The position numbers and the translations under genes were made by a program. From the NCBI GenBank assembly GCA_902801585.1, contig CADCIU010000027.1:1-39127 (forward strand): a stretch of 39,127 nt of DNA, read 5' to 3'. Below the pieces are notes generated by a model that worked only from the letters and a program-made list of their open reading frames with translations, was not told the DNA's origin and ran no database searches. This DNA comes from an uncultured Lachnospiraceae bacterium. GTDB taxonomy: Bacteria; Bacillota_A; Clostridia; Lachnospirales; Lachnospiraceae. This document shows positions 32,667 to 39,127 of this stretch, in pieces. Position 1 is the stretch's first letter; the number at the start of each line of letters is the position of its first letter.

Positions 32667-33323
32667 ATGATCACGATCGGAGTGACAGGCGGTGTAGGAT
32701 CGGGAAAAAGCGAGATCCTGAGCTATCTGGAAAAAGAATACAACTGCAGGATCCTCATGTCGGACAATGCTGCCAAGGAACTGGAGAAACCGGGCGGCGT
32801 TCTGTACGGCCCGCTGATCGAACTGCTGGAGCGCTATGCGGAAGGCACAGACTGCGGCCCGATCCTTGAAAAGAACGGTGAGATCGTCAAGACCGAAATG
32901 GCCAGAAGGATCTTTTTGAACCGGGAGCTACTCGAAGAAGTCAATATGCTCGTGCATCCTGCGGTCAATCAGTATATACTGGATGAGATCGACCGGGAGA
33001 GAAAAGCGGGAGAGCGGGAGTTTTTCGTTCTGGAATCCGCTCTTTTGGTCGAGAACGGATATGACCGCATTGTGGATTCCATGTGGTATATCTACTGCAG
33101 TGAAGAGGAGCGGTATAAGAGGCTCAAAGCAAGCAGGGGATACTCTGACGAAAAGATCCGCTCGATCATCGGTCATCAGGTATCCGATGCACAGTTCAGA
33201 GCCTCATGCGACATTGTCATTGACAACACAGGTGAGCTGACGGCGTTTGATGGCGCGCTCAGACAGGTGGACGAGGCCATCCGGCTTCTGAGGGACAAGT
33301 TCGGTGATCGGACCAAAGAATAA
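32667..33323 (+). CDS. coaE: Dephospho-CoA kinase
   Basis: 218 residues. It phosphorylates dephospho-CoA on the 3'-hydroxyl, the last step of CoA synthesis. The P-loop is 'IGVTGGVGSGKSEIL' at residues 4-18. 'MSDNAAKELEKPGG' corresponds to the DxxxxxL region, and 'LVHPAVNQYI' is the conserved 'HP' segment. 'VLESALLVENGYDRIVDSMWYIYCSEEERYKRLKASRGYSDEKI' covers the lid and the family core. The C-terminus has 'CDIVIDNTGEL', the usual closing motif. AAAGAGGGAAATATG gives the start. It is sandwiched between polA and the WalJ-like gene with short gaps, suggesting one transcript. Confidence 0.95.
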   Translation: MITIGVTGGVGSGKSEILSYLEKEYNCRILMSDNAAKELEKPGGVLYGPLIELLERYAEGTDCGPILEKNGEIVKTEMARRIFLNRELLEEVNMLVHPAVNQYILDEIDRERKAGEREFFVLESALLVENGYDRIVDSMWYIYCSEEERYKRLKASRGYSDEKIRSIIGHQVSDAQFRASCDIVIDNTGELTAFDGALRQVDEAIRLLRDKFGDRTKE

Positions 33324-33337
33324 AGAGAACAAAAAAA

Positions 33338-34135
33338 ATGAGATTTGAAAGCATTGCAAGCGGCAGCAGCGGCAACTGTATATACGTGGGGTCAGATACG
33401 ACCCATCTTCTGATGGATGTGGGGATCAGCAGGAAAAGGACGGTGGACGCCTTAAAAGATCTGGATCTGGAGCTTCGCGACATCAGCGGTATTTTTATCA
33501 CGCACGAACACTCAGACCATATTAACGGCCTGCCCATGATCGCCAAAAAATCGGATATGCCGATCTATGCGACAAGAGGGACCATAGAGGCGATCCGCAG
33601 GATGCCGAAGTTTCAGGAGATTGACCCGGAGAGATTTATCGCGGTGAGATCCGATGAGAAGATCACGATCGGGGACATGCAGATCGATCCCATGCGCATC
33701 TCCCATGATGCGGCAGAACCCGTGGGTTACAGAATCTGCTACGGCAGGAAAAAGGCCTGCGTCTGCACGGATCTGGGATGCTATACGGACTATACGGTGG
33801 AATGCCTGAAAAATTCGGACATTCTGCTCCTTGAATCGAATCATGACGTCAACATGCTGCAGGTCGGCAGATATCCCTACCATCTCAAGAGAAGGATCCT
33901 GGGAGACAGAGGACATCTGTCCAATGTCAGCAGCGGACAGCTTCTGTGCCGCATTCTCAATGACCACATGAAGGCGATCTTTCTGGGGCATCTGAGCCAG
34001 GAAAACAATCTGCCTGAACTTGCCTTTGAGACCGTCCGCGTGGAGATCATGAGCTCTGATACGGATTACAGGCCGGAAGATCTGCCGATCTATGTGGCGG
34101 ACCGGAAAAAGCCGTCCGCGGTCATTAATATTTAG
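33338..34135 (+). CDS. MBL-fold hydrolase, WalJ/YycJ-like
   Basis: 265 residues, cytosolic. It opens 'MRFESIASGSSGNCIYVGSD', the characteristic N-terminus of the YycJ/WalJ family, and carries the metal motif His56-x-His58-x-Asp60-His61 ('THEHSDHINGL'). The remaining ligands are in 'ISHDAAEPVGY', 'CVCTDLGCY' and 'IFLGHLSQENN'. WalJ has been described as a 5'-exonuclease-type MBL protein connected with DNA handling and cell-wall signalling in Gram-positive bacteria; the precise role here is inferred. The walRK genes that often accompany it are absent from this window. It follows coaE by 14 nt. Confidence 0.9.
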   Translation: MRFESIASGSSGNCIYVGSDTTHLLMDVGISRKRTVDALKDLDLELRDISGIFITHEHSDHINGLPMIAKKSDMPIYATRGTIEAIRRMPKFQEIDPERFIAVRSDEKITIGDMQIDPMRISHDAAEPVGYRICYGRKKACVCTDLGCYTDYTVECLKNSDILLLESNHDVNMLQVGRYPYHLKRRILGDRGHLSNVSSGQLLCRILNDHMKAIFLGHLSQENNLPELAFETVRVEIMSSDTDYRPEDLPIYVADRKKPSAVINI

Positions 34136-34190
34136 GTTCCTACATTTTATAAATTGCGATAAACGAATGACATGTTATAGGAGGATCGAT

Positions 34191-34466
34191 ATGCAGAGAG
34201 CGATCATTACAGTTGTGGGAAAAGACACGATCGGCATCATCGCCGGCGTGTGCTCTTATCTCGCCGAGAACAGGATCAATATTTTGGACATTTCACAGAC
34301 GATCGTTCAGGGATATTTCAACATGATGATGATCGTCGACGTCACCACACTGGATAAACCGTTCGGGCAGATCAGTGATGAACTGGCGGAACTGGGCAGG
34401 GACAAGATCGGCGTACAGATCAAATGCCAGAAAGAAGAGATCTTTGATCTGATGCACAGAATATGA
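34191..34466 (+). CDS. ACT-domain protein (UPF0237)
   Basis: 91 residues from ATG 34191, preceded by TAGGAGGATCGAT; the frame is open upstream into the previous gene but without a site. The whole protein is one ACT domain: 'RAIITVVGKDTIGIIAGVCSYLAENRINILDISQTIVQGYFNMMMIVD', with the Gly between strand 1 and helix 1 that binds small effectors such as amino acids. It is a probable ligand-sensing partner of the PFL-family protein encoded 84 nt downstream, since the two are encoded together in many bacteria. The ligand is unknown. Confidence 0.93.
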   Translation: MQRAIITVVGKDTIGIIAGVCSYLAENRINILDISQTIVQGYFNMMMIVDVTTLDKPFGQISDELAELGRDKIGVQIKCQKEEIFDLMHRI

Positions 34467-34550
34467 ATATGCGCAAAGCCTGAAAGACGCGCATTCTTAA
34501 TGTCCATGAGTTTTGCAGACAGACATTTATAACCGGCAGCGGGAGGCAGC

Positions 34551-35915
34551 ATGATTAATTTATCAGAGGTCAGAGAGACCAATGCAATGATCGAAAAGGA
34601 GAATCTGGATGTCAGGACGATCACGATGGGGATCAGCCTGCTGGACTGTATAGATTCCGATCTGAAAGTTCTAAGACAAAAGATCTATGACAAGATATAC
34701 CGGAGCGCTTCGGATCTGGTCAGAGTGGGAGAGGAGATCTCCGTCGATTACGGCATACCCATCGTCAACAAGAGAATCTCCGTCACGCCCTGCGCCCTGA
34801 TCGGCGGAAGCGCATGCAAGTCGCCGGAGGACTTCGCTCAGATCGCAATGACGCTCGATCGGGCGGCGCACGATGTGGGAGTGAACTTTCTTGGCGGATA
34901 CAGCGCCCTCGTCTCCAAAGGAATGACCCGGGCGGACCGCATGCTGATCGAGTCGATCCCTTTGGCGCTATCTGAGACGGAGCTGGTGTGTTCATCCGTC
35001 AACGTCGGCTCGACAAAGACCGGCATCGATATGGACGCCGTCCGCCTGATGGGGAGTATCATCAAGAGGACGGCAGAAAAGACGGCTGACAGGGGTTCGA
35101 TCGGCTGTGCAAAGCTGGTCGTCTTTTGCAATGCGCCCGATGACAACCCGTTTATGGCAGGGGCATTCCATGGCGTGACGGAGGCAGACAGGGTCCTCAA
35201 TATCGGTGTCAGCGGACCGGGTGTCGTCAAAAAAGCGCTGGAGGCAGTCCGCGGAAAGGACTTTGAGGTGCTCTGTGAAACCGTCAAGAAGACCGCATTC
35301 AAGGTTACCCGTGTCGGACAGCTGGTCGCGAGAGAAGCCTCTGAGAGACTCGGCGTGCCGTTCGGCATCATTGATCTGTCCCTTGCACCCACACCGGCGA
35401 TCGGCGACAGTGTTGCTGATATCCTCTGTGAGATGGGACTGGAATATGCGGGCGCACCGGGCACAACAGCTGCGCTTGCCCTCTTAAATGACCAGGTCAA
35501 GAAGGGCGGCGTCATGGCCTCCTCTTATGTCGGCGGCCTCAGCGGCGCATTTATCCCGGTCAGTGAAGACCAGGGTATGATCAATGCCGTGAACGCAGGA
35601 TGCCTCACATTGGAGAAACTCGAGGCAATGACCAGCGTCTGCTCAGTCGGACTGGATATGATCGCGATTCCCGGAGATACCAAAGATACGACGATCGCGG
35701 GAATCATCGCGGACGAAATGGCGATCGGCATGATCAACCAGAAGACGACGGCCGTCAGGCTGATCCCGGCGATCGGCAAGAGTGTGGGAGACCAGGTGGA
35801 ATTCGGCGGACTCCTCGGACGCGCTCCGGTCATGCCCGTCAATCCCTGCAGCTGCGACGCCTTTGTGAACCGAAAGGGAAGGATCCCTGCTCCTGTACAC
35901 AGCTTCAAGAACTGA
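34551..35915 (+). CDS. PFL-family protein (UPF0210)
   Basis: 454 residues, cytosolic, with the family's conserved stretches: '[13 protein letters not shown]', '[15 protein letters not shown]', '[18 protein letters not shown]', '[24 protein letters not shown]', '[23 protein letters not shown]', '[22 protein letters not shown]', '[17 protein letters not shown]' and '[26 protein letters not shown]'. The family has structural similarity to pyruvate formate lyase but no glycyl-radical motif here, so no radical chemistry is claimed. The function is not established. The ribosome site is GGGAGGCAGCATG. The constant pairing with an ACT protein suggests amino-acid sensing. Confidence 0.93.
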   Translation: MINLSEVRETNAMIEKENLDVRTITMGISLLDCIDSDLKVLRQKIYDKIYRSASDLVRVGEEISVDYGIPIVNKRISVTPCALIGGSACKSPEDFAQIAMTLDRAAHDVGVNFLGGYSALVSKGMTRADRMLIESIPLALSETELVCSSVNVGSTKTGIDMDAVRLMGSIIKRTAEKTADRGSIGCAKLVVFCNAPDDNPFMAGAFHGVTEADRVLNIGVSGPGVVKKALEAVRGKDFEVLCETVKKTAFKVTRVGQLVAREASERLGVPFGIIDLSLAPTPAIGDSVADILCEMGLEYAGAPGTTAALALLNDQVKKGGVMASSYVGGLSGAFIPVSEDQGMINAVNAGCLTLEKLEAMTSVCSVGLDMIAIPGDTKDTTIAGIIADEMAIGMINQKTTAVRLIPAIGKSVGDQVEFGGLLGRAPVMPVNPCSCDAFVNRKGRIPAPVHSFKN

Positions 35916-36001
35916 TTCCAATGCATGCCGCCTCCGGTATTTTACCTAAATCTGCAGCATATTAAGGTTTAATTAAGTGGACGGGATCATGCTGTTTAGA
36001 G

Positions 36002-36034
36002 TACAATAATTAATAGCAGTGTTATGATACTGCT
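36002..36034 (+). promoter_or_regulatory. -10 element and palindrome upstream of the sugar kinase
   Basis: A -10-like TACAAT lies at 36002-36007 with only a poor -35. Eight bases later an inverted repeat AGCAGT (36015-36020) / ACTGCT (36029-36034) with an 8-nt gap covers the likely transcription start, the position of a sugar-responsive repressor site. The regulator is not encoded here. Confidence 0.4.
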
Positions 36035-36080
36035 GGGGAAATAACACGGTATAGCCGGCAGGGACCAGAAAGGTGGTAAT

Positions 36081-37067
36081 ATGGGTATTGATAAGAAGAT
36101 TGATGTGACAGCACTCGGTGAACTTCTCATCGATTTTACACAAAACGGAGTCAGTGAACAGGGTAACAATCTCTTTGAGGCGAATCCGGGAGGCGCTCCC
36201 TGCAATGTCCTTGCCATGCTTAACAAAGCAGGAAAAAAGACCGCGTTTATCGGAAAAGTCGGCAATGATATTTTCGGAAGGCTCCTGAAAGCCAAAACAA
36301 CGGAGCAGGGAATCGATATGAGCGGATTGGAGATGGACGAAGAGATCCATACGACACTTGCGTTCGTAGAGAAACTTCCCAACGGCGACAGAGATTTCTC
36401 CTTCTATCGCAACCCCGGTGCGGATGTCATGCTGACCGCTCAGGAAGTGGAGGCGCACAGCGATCTGATCGAGAATGCTAAGATCTTCCACCTCGGCACA
36501 CTCTCCATGACACATGATACCGTCGAGCAGGCGACCAGGAAAGCGCTTGAGATCGCCAAGAATGCGGGCTGCCTGATCTCCTTCGATCCCAATCTGCGTC
36601 CTCCGCTTTGGAGCAGCGAAGAGAAAGCAAAAGAGAAGATCGCATTCGGCCTGTCCCAGTGCGACATTCTCAAGATCTCTGACAATGAGATCACCTTTAT
36701 GACCGGAGAGGAAGATCTGGACAAAGGTATCCATAAGATCATTGACGAATATCATATCCCGCTTGTATTTGCCACTTTCGGCCCTGACGGATCCAAGGCA
36801 TATTGCGGCGGCAAGGAAGTCTATGTGGAAGGATTTATCAATCCCAACACGATCGAGACCACAGGTGCCGGAGATACTTTCTGTGCGAGCGCTCTCTATC
36901 ATGTTCTCAAATACGGCATTGAAGGCCTGAGCGACGAAGCTAATCTGAAAGAACTCCTTACCTTTGCCAATGCCGCAGCTTCTCTTGTGACGACTAAGAA
37001 GGGCGCGCTGTGCGTGATGCCCACAGTCGACGAGGTTAAAGCGTATATCAAAGAATCCGGAAGGTGA
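36081..37067 (+). CDS. PfkB-family carbohydrate kinase, probable fructokinase
   Basis: 328 residues. It phosphorylates a sugar with ATP; the overall pattern is that of ScrK-type fructokinases. N-terminal 'VTALGELLIDFTQNG' and 'ANPGGAPCNVLAMLNKAGKKTAFIGKVGNDIFG' (PfkB signature 1) contact the sugar. The C-terminal signature 2 is 'IETTGAGDTFCASALYHVL', whose Asp is the catalytic base, and 'NAAASLVTTKKGALCVMPT' closes the nucleotide site. AAAGGTGGTAATATG sets the start. No sugar transporter or sucrose hydrolase is adjacent, so the substrate is inferred from family only. A terminator follows. Confidence 0.9.
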   Translation: MGIDKKIDVTALGELLIDFTQNGVSEQGNNLFEANPGGAPCNVLAMLNKAGKKTAFIGKVGNDIFGRLLKAKTTEQGIDMSGLEMDEEIHTTLAFVEKLPNGDRDFSFYRNPGADVMLTAQEVEAHSDLIENAKIFHLGTLSMTHDTVEQATRKALEIAKNAGCLISFDPNLRPPLWSSEEKAKEKIAFGLSQCDILKISDNEITFMTGEEDLDKGIHKIIDEYHIPLVFATFGPDGSKAYCGGKEVYVEGFINPNTIETTGAGDTFCASALYHVLKYGIEGLSDEANLKELLTFANAAASLVTTKKGALCVMPTVDEVKAYIKESGR

Positions 37068-37082
37068 TTCCTCTGTGATATG

Positions 37083-37120
37083 AACGGGCTTTGCGATTTT
37101 GCTTGCAAAGCCCGTTTTTT
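37083..37120 (+). terminator. Rho-independent terminator of the sugar kinase
   Basis: ACGGGCTTTGC (37084-37094) pairs with GCAAAGCCCGT (37105-37115) around a 10-nt loop, followed by a T-tract to 37120. The 3' arm overlaps the -35 of the tRNA promoter. Confidence 0.93.
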
Positions 37121-37130
37121 CTGTTATAAT
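37103..37130 (+). promoter_or_regulatory. Promoter of tRNA-Gly
   Basis: -35 TTGCAA (37103-37108), 16-nt spacer, consensus -10 TATAAT (37125-37130). The tRNA begins 15 nt after the -10. The -35 lies inside the 3' arm of the preceding terminator. Confidence 0.65.
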
Positions 37131-37145
37131 ATAATTCGTTAACAC

Positions 37146-37216
37146 GCAGGTATAGTACATCGGTAGTATGCCAGCTTCCCAAGCTGGAGAGACGGGTTCG
37201 ATTCCCGCTACCTGCT
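37146..37216 (+). tRNA. tRNA-Gly, anticodon CCC
   Basis: A 71-nt cloverleaf: acceptor stem GCAGGTA (37146-37152) with TACCTGC (37209-37215) and discriminator T; D arm around GTAC...GTAT; anticodon stem CCAGC/GCTGG around the loop TTCCCAA, giving anticodon CCC (37178-37180), which reads GGG Gly codons. The T arm is TTCGATT with a stem that has one mismatch (A37192-C37208). The CCA end is not encoded. Confidence 0.93.
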
Positions 37217-37223
37217 CGCAAAG

Positions 37224-37277
37224 AAAATCCCGTAAATATAAGGAAAATGTCGAAAGCCTTATATTTACGGGATTTTT
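37224..37277 (+). terminator. Terminator of tRNA-Gly with a 20-bp perfect stem
   Basis: The bases 37224-37243 and 37257-37276 are exact reverse complements (20 bp; core ATCCCGTAAATATAAGG), with a 13-nt loop and ending in TTTTTC. It starts 8 nt after the tRNA. Confidence 0.93.
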
Positions 37278-37279
37278 CA

Positions 37280-37309
37280 TTGGATTTATCGGGGAAGGAT
37301 GTCTATAAT
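37280..37309 (+). promoter_or_regulatory. Promoter of the phosphoglycerol transferase gene
   Basis: A consensus -10 TATAAT (37304-37309) has TTGGAT (37280-37285, 18-nt spacer) or TGGATT (17-nt spacer) as -35. The start codon is about 84 nt downstream, after the tandem repeat. Confidence 0.6.
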
Positions 37310-37332
37310 AGTTTGGGATATCTAATGCGCCT

Positions 37333-37392
37333 GATTGGAGCTTATTATGATTGGAGCTGATCTGATCGGAGCTGATCCTGTTTGGAGCTTAT
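37333..37392 (+). repeat. Four tandem copies of a ribosome-site-bearing 13-mer
   Basis: The 13-nt core G[AT]T[TC]GGAGCT[TG]AT occurs at 37333-37345, 37349-37361, 37364-37376 and 37380-37392, separated by 2-3 nt. Every copy contains GGAG. The fourth copy ends directly at the ATG (37393) of the phosphoglycerol transferase and provides its Shine-Dalgarno. The first copy is followed by another ATG (37347), which opens a 31-codon frame ending at 37442 in a different frame from the main gene. Confidence 0.85.
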
Positions 37393-37442
37393 ATGGAAAA
37401 GAGTCAGAAAAAGAATTACAGATCAAAAAATACACTAAATAA
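37347..37442 (+). CDS. Possible 31-aa upstream ORF overlapping the phosphoglycerol transferase start
   Basis: ATG 37347 has GGAG six bases upstream, as good as the site of the main gene. The frame (starting MIGADLIGADPVWSLYGKES) is encoded largely by the tandem repeats and runs 50 nt into the main gene in another frame before TAA at 37440. If translated it would compete with or couple to the main start. It may equally be a by-product of the repeat. There is no evidence of conservation from a single sequence. Confidence 0.3.
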   Translation: MIGADLIGADPVWSLYGKESEKELQIKKYTK

Positions 37443-39127
37443 AACAGTAAATAATACATCCCAAAACAGATCAGGCATCTTTGCAGCATGTGCACTGTTC
37501 ACCGTACTTCTTTTGGCATGGGTGCTTGTATTCCTGGCCGTATGGGTCTTCTCCACCTGGCGCGGCCTCAGGATGGATGAGATCATTTTCCAGCTCCGTG
37601 CCCCGCTTGAAGGTACGGGAGACGGCATTATCATTAAAGGAGTGCTGAGCAGCATTCTTCCCGCATCAGCGCTGACCGGATTGACAGCAGGTATATATAT
37701 CAGGCTGAGGAAAACGCATTATGCAAAGGTCATTCTGCAGACGGCAGGAGCCCTCGCCGCAGTACTCATCGTCTGCACCGCCGCTTATACCTGGAAAAGG
37801 CTGGACCTGGGAAATTACTTTGCAAACCAGATGGATGAATCCGATTTTATCGAGAACAATTATGTGGATCCCGCAAAGGTGAAGATCCGGTTTCCCGAGA
37901 AAAAGAGAAATCTGATCTACATTTATCTGGAGTCCATGGAAATGACATATTCCGACCTGGAATCCGGAGGTTCTTTCCTTTATGACAATATTCCCGAACT
38001 GACGGAGCTGTCGGCATCGGGAGAAGACTTCTCGGGAGACTCCGGACTTTTGAACGGAGGATGTGTGCTCCCCGGTACGACCTTTACAATGGGCGGCATG
38101 TTCGCGCAGTCGGCAGGACTCCCCCTGAAAGTCGACCTGGGAGAAGGATTTACGGATACCAGGGGATCTTTTAATAAGATGAACACGCAGAGTTCTTTCT
38201 TTAAGAAGGTCACAAGCCTTGGCGATATTCTCAGGAAAGAGGGTTATACAAACACGCTGATGCTGGGATCCAACGCTACCTTCGGGGGACGCCGCCTGTA
38301 TTTCACCCAGCACGGAGATTATCAGATCGACGATTACAACTGGGCGATCGAGCAGGGGATCATACCTCCGGACTACTACGTGTTCTGGGGCATGGAGGAC
38401 TCCAAGCTTTTTGCAGCCGCAAAGCAGGAACTCATTAAACTGAGCGAGAGCGGCAAGCCCTTCAATCTGACCATGCTGACCGTGGACACTCACTTTGAGG
38501 ACGGATACTTCTGCGATCAGTGCAGGGAGCAGTATCCCGGGAACAACTATGCCAATGTCATGGCCTGTTCGAGCAGGCAGGTCACGGAATTTGTCCGCTG
38601 GATACAGGAGCAGGACTTTTATGAGAATACGACGATCGTCCTCTGCGGCGACCACACGACCATGGACAGCGATTTCTGCATCAGTGTTCCGGACACTTAC
38701 CGGAGAAAGGTATACACGAGTTTTATCAACGCGGCTGCCGTTCCCGAAGAGCCGGACAGGATCCGGTCCTATTCCACGCTGGATCAGTTTCCGACGACAC
38801 TGGCAGCGCTCGGATGCAGCATTCAGGGCAACCGCCTGGGCCTTGGTACCAATCTGTATTCTTCTGAAGATACGCTGATCGAGAAATACGGATTCGAAGA
38901 GACGACAGCGGAAATGGAGAAGCGGTCCAAGTTTATGATCGACCTGGCGGAGATCGATATCTATGACGAGGACCTTTTGAGAGCGCAGGGAAAGCTTCCG
39001 TCTGCGTCCATCACAATGGACGGTTTCGATGAGGAAGGCGGGATCATGCAGTTCTCGGTCTCTGACATAGAGAACATCCACGAAGATTATGACCGGGTGC
39101 AGCTGCAGATCCGTGACGACACCGGAG
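37393..39127 (+). CDS. OpgB/LTA-synthase-like phosphoglycerol transferase (partial, runs off the right edge)
   Basis: At least 578 residues; no stop codon before the window ends. Three N-terminal membrane segments lie at about 29-56 ('IFAACALFTVLLLAWVLVFL'), 83-103 and 113-133, followed by an extracytoplasmic sulfatase-fold domain. Probable metal/catalytic residues: Glu180 ('YIYLESMEMTY'), the Thr in 'GTTFTMGGMFAQSAGLPL' (about 230-232, the nucleophile position of the family) and Asp420-His421 in 'CGDHTTMDSDF'. The 'T-F-T-x-G-G-M' form and 'SAGLPL' are closer to OpgB/MdoB than to LtaS. Such enzymes transfer phosphoglycerol from phosphatidylglycerol to a surface polymer or glycan. The ATG is preceded by TTTGGAGCTTAT, the last unit of the tandem repeat. 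Confidence 0.9.
   Translation, partial: MEKSQKKNYRSKNTLNKTVNNTSQNRSGIFAACALFTVLLLAWVLVFLAVWVFSTWRGLRMDEIIFQLRAPLEGTGDGIIIKGVLSSILPASALTGLTAGIYIRLRKTHYAKVILQTAGALAAVLIVCTAAYTWKRLDLGNYFANQMDESDFIENNYVDPAKVKIRFPEKKRNLIYIYLESMEMTYSDLESGGSFLYDNIPELTELSASGEDFSGDSGLLNGGCVLPGTTFTMGGMFAQSAGLPLKVDLGEGFTDTRGSFNKMNTQSSFFKKVTSLGDILRKEGYTNTLMLGSNATFGGRRLYFTQHGDYQIDDYNWAIEQGIIPPDYYVFWGMEDSKLFAAAKQELIKLSESGKPFNLTMLTVDTHFEDGYFCDQCREQYPGNNYANVMACSSRQVTEFVRWIQEQDFYENTTIVLCGDHTTMDSDFCISVPDTYRRKVYTSFINAAAVPEEPDRIRSYSTLDQFPTTLAALGCSIQGNRLGLGTNLYSSEDTLIEKYGFEETTAEMEKRSKFMIDLAEIDIYDEDLLRAQGKLPSASITMDGFDEEGGIMQFSVSDIENIHEDYDRVQLQIRDDTG

Noticed and set aside
35973..37280. 435-codon minus-strand open frame across the sugar kinase and tRNA
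   Set aside because: It is antisense to a clear PfkB kinase and to the tRNA gene, has no family motifs and is a by-product of codon bias in the + strand gene.
37333..37392. Tandem repeats considered as a CRISPR array
   Set aside because: Units are 13 nt with 2-3 nt gaps, so there are no spacers, and there are no cas genes nearby.
37666..39081. 471-codon minus-strand open frame at the right edge
   Set aside because: The + strand here encodes an OpgB/LTA-synthase-like protein with membrane segments and catalytic motifs in an uninterrupted frame to the window edge.

Overview
The window (about 39.1 kb, moderate GC, almost all genes on the + strand) reads as a chromosomal segment of an anaerobic Bacillota bacterium, most likely a clostridial species near the Lachnospiraceae. 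The evidence is the combination of pyruvate phosphate dikinase, a groESL operon under a perfect CIRCE operator (HrcA regulation), CodY, a MecA-type adaptor, oxygen-independent HemZ, a bifunctional Rel, a proofreading-deficient PolA and Shine-Dalgarno sites of the AGGAGG type. I see no insertion sequence, prophage, CRISPR array or rRNA, and only one tRNA.

Layout. 1-1.2 kb: 3' end of ppdK and its terminator. 1.3-1.6 kb: a small minus-strand gene with its own promoter, a palindrome at the start site and a terminator. 1.8-4 kb: CIRCE-controlled groES-groEL. 4-8.6 kb: rel, an MBL-fold hydrolase and hemZ. 8.6-11.7 kb: topA and codY. 11.8-13.8 kb: rpsB-tsf with a long structured leader. 13.9-21.1 kb: a mecA-like gene with a short-ORF leader, a RluF-like pseudouridine synthase, ligA, metA and a large unrecognised protein built from five repeats. 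21.2-23.1 kb: a coiled-coil protein with duplicated zinc ribbons and an alpha/beta hydrolase. 23.2-24.7 kb: a PurF-like protein without the glutaminase cysteine. 24.8-28.1 kb: citrate synthase (minus strand) divergent from a cytosolic hybrid histidine kinase. 28.1-29.3 kb: pyrimidine salvage genes udp-cdd. 29.4-34.1 kb: a zf-HC2 membrane protein, polA, coaE and a WalJ-like hydrolase. 34.2-35.9 kb: the ACT-domain/PFL-family pair. 36-37.3 kb: a PfkB sugar kinase and tRNA-Gly(CCC). 37.3-39.1 kb: the start of an OpgB/LTA-synthase-like phosphoglycerol transferase behind an unusual tandem repeat of ribosome-binding sites.

Most of the content is housekeeping: protein folding, stringent response and nutrient sensing (Rel, CodY), translation (S2, EF-Ts), DNA topology, replication and repair (TopA, LigA, PolA), methionine and purine/pyrimidine metabolism, CoA synthesis and central carbon metabolism.

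The less ordinary material is the five-repeat protein at 18.5-21.1 kb, the zinc-ribbon coiled-coil protein at 21.3 kb, the PurF-like protein that keeps its probable iron-sulfur ligands and PRPP loop but has Gly in place of the catalytic Cys, the short-ORF leader of the mecA-like gene, and the four-copy GGAGCT repeat at 37.33-37.39 kb. Family names rest on motif recognition by eye; no database search was run.
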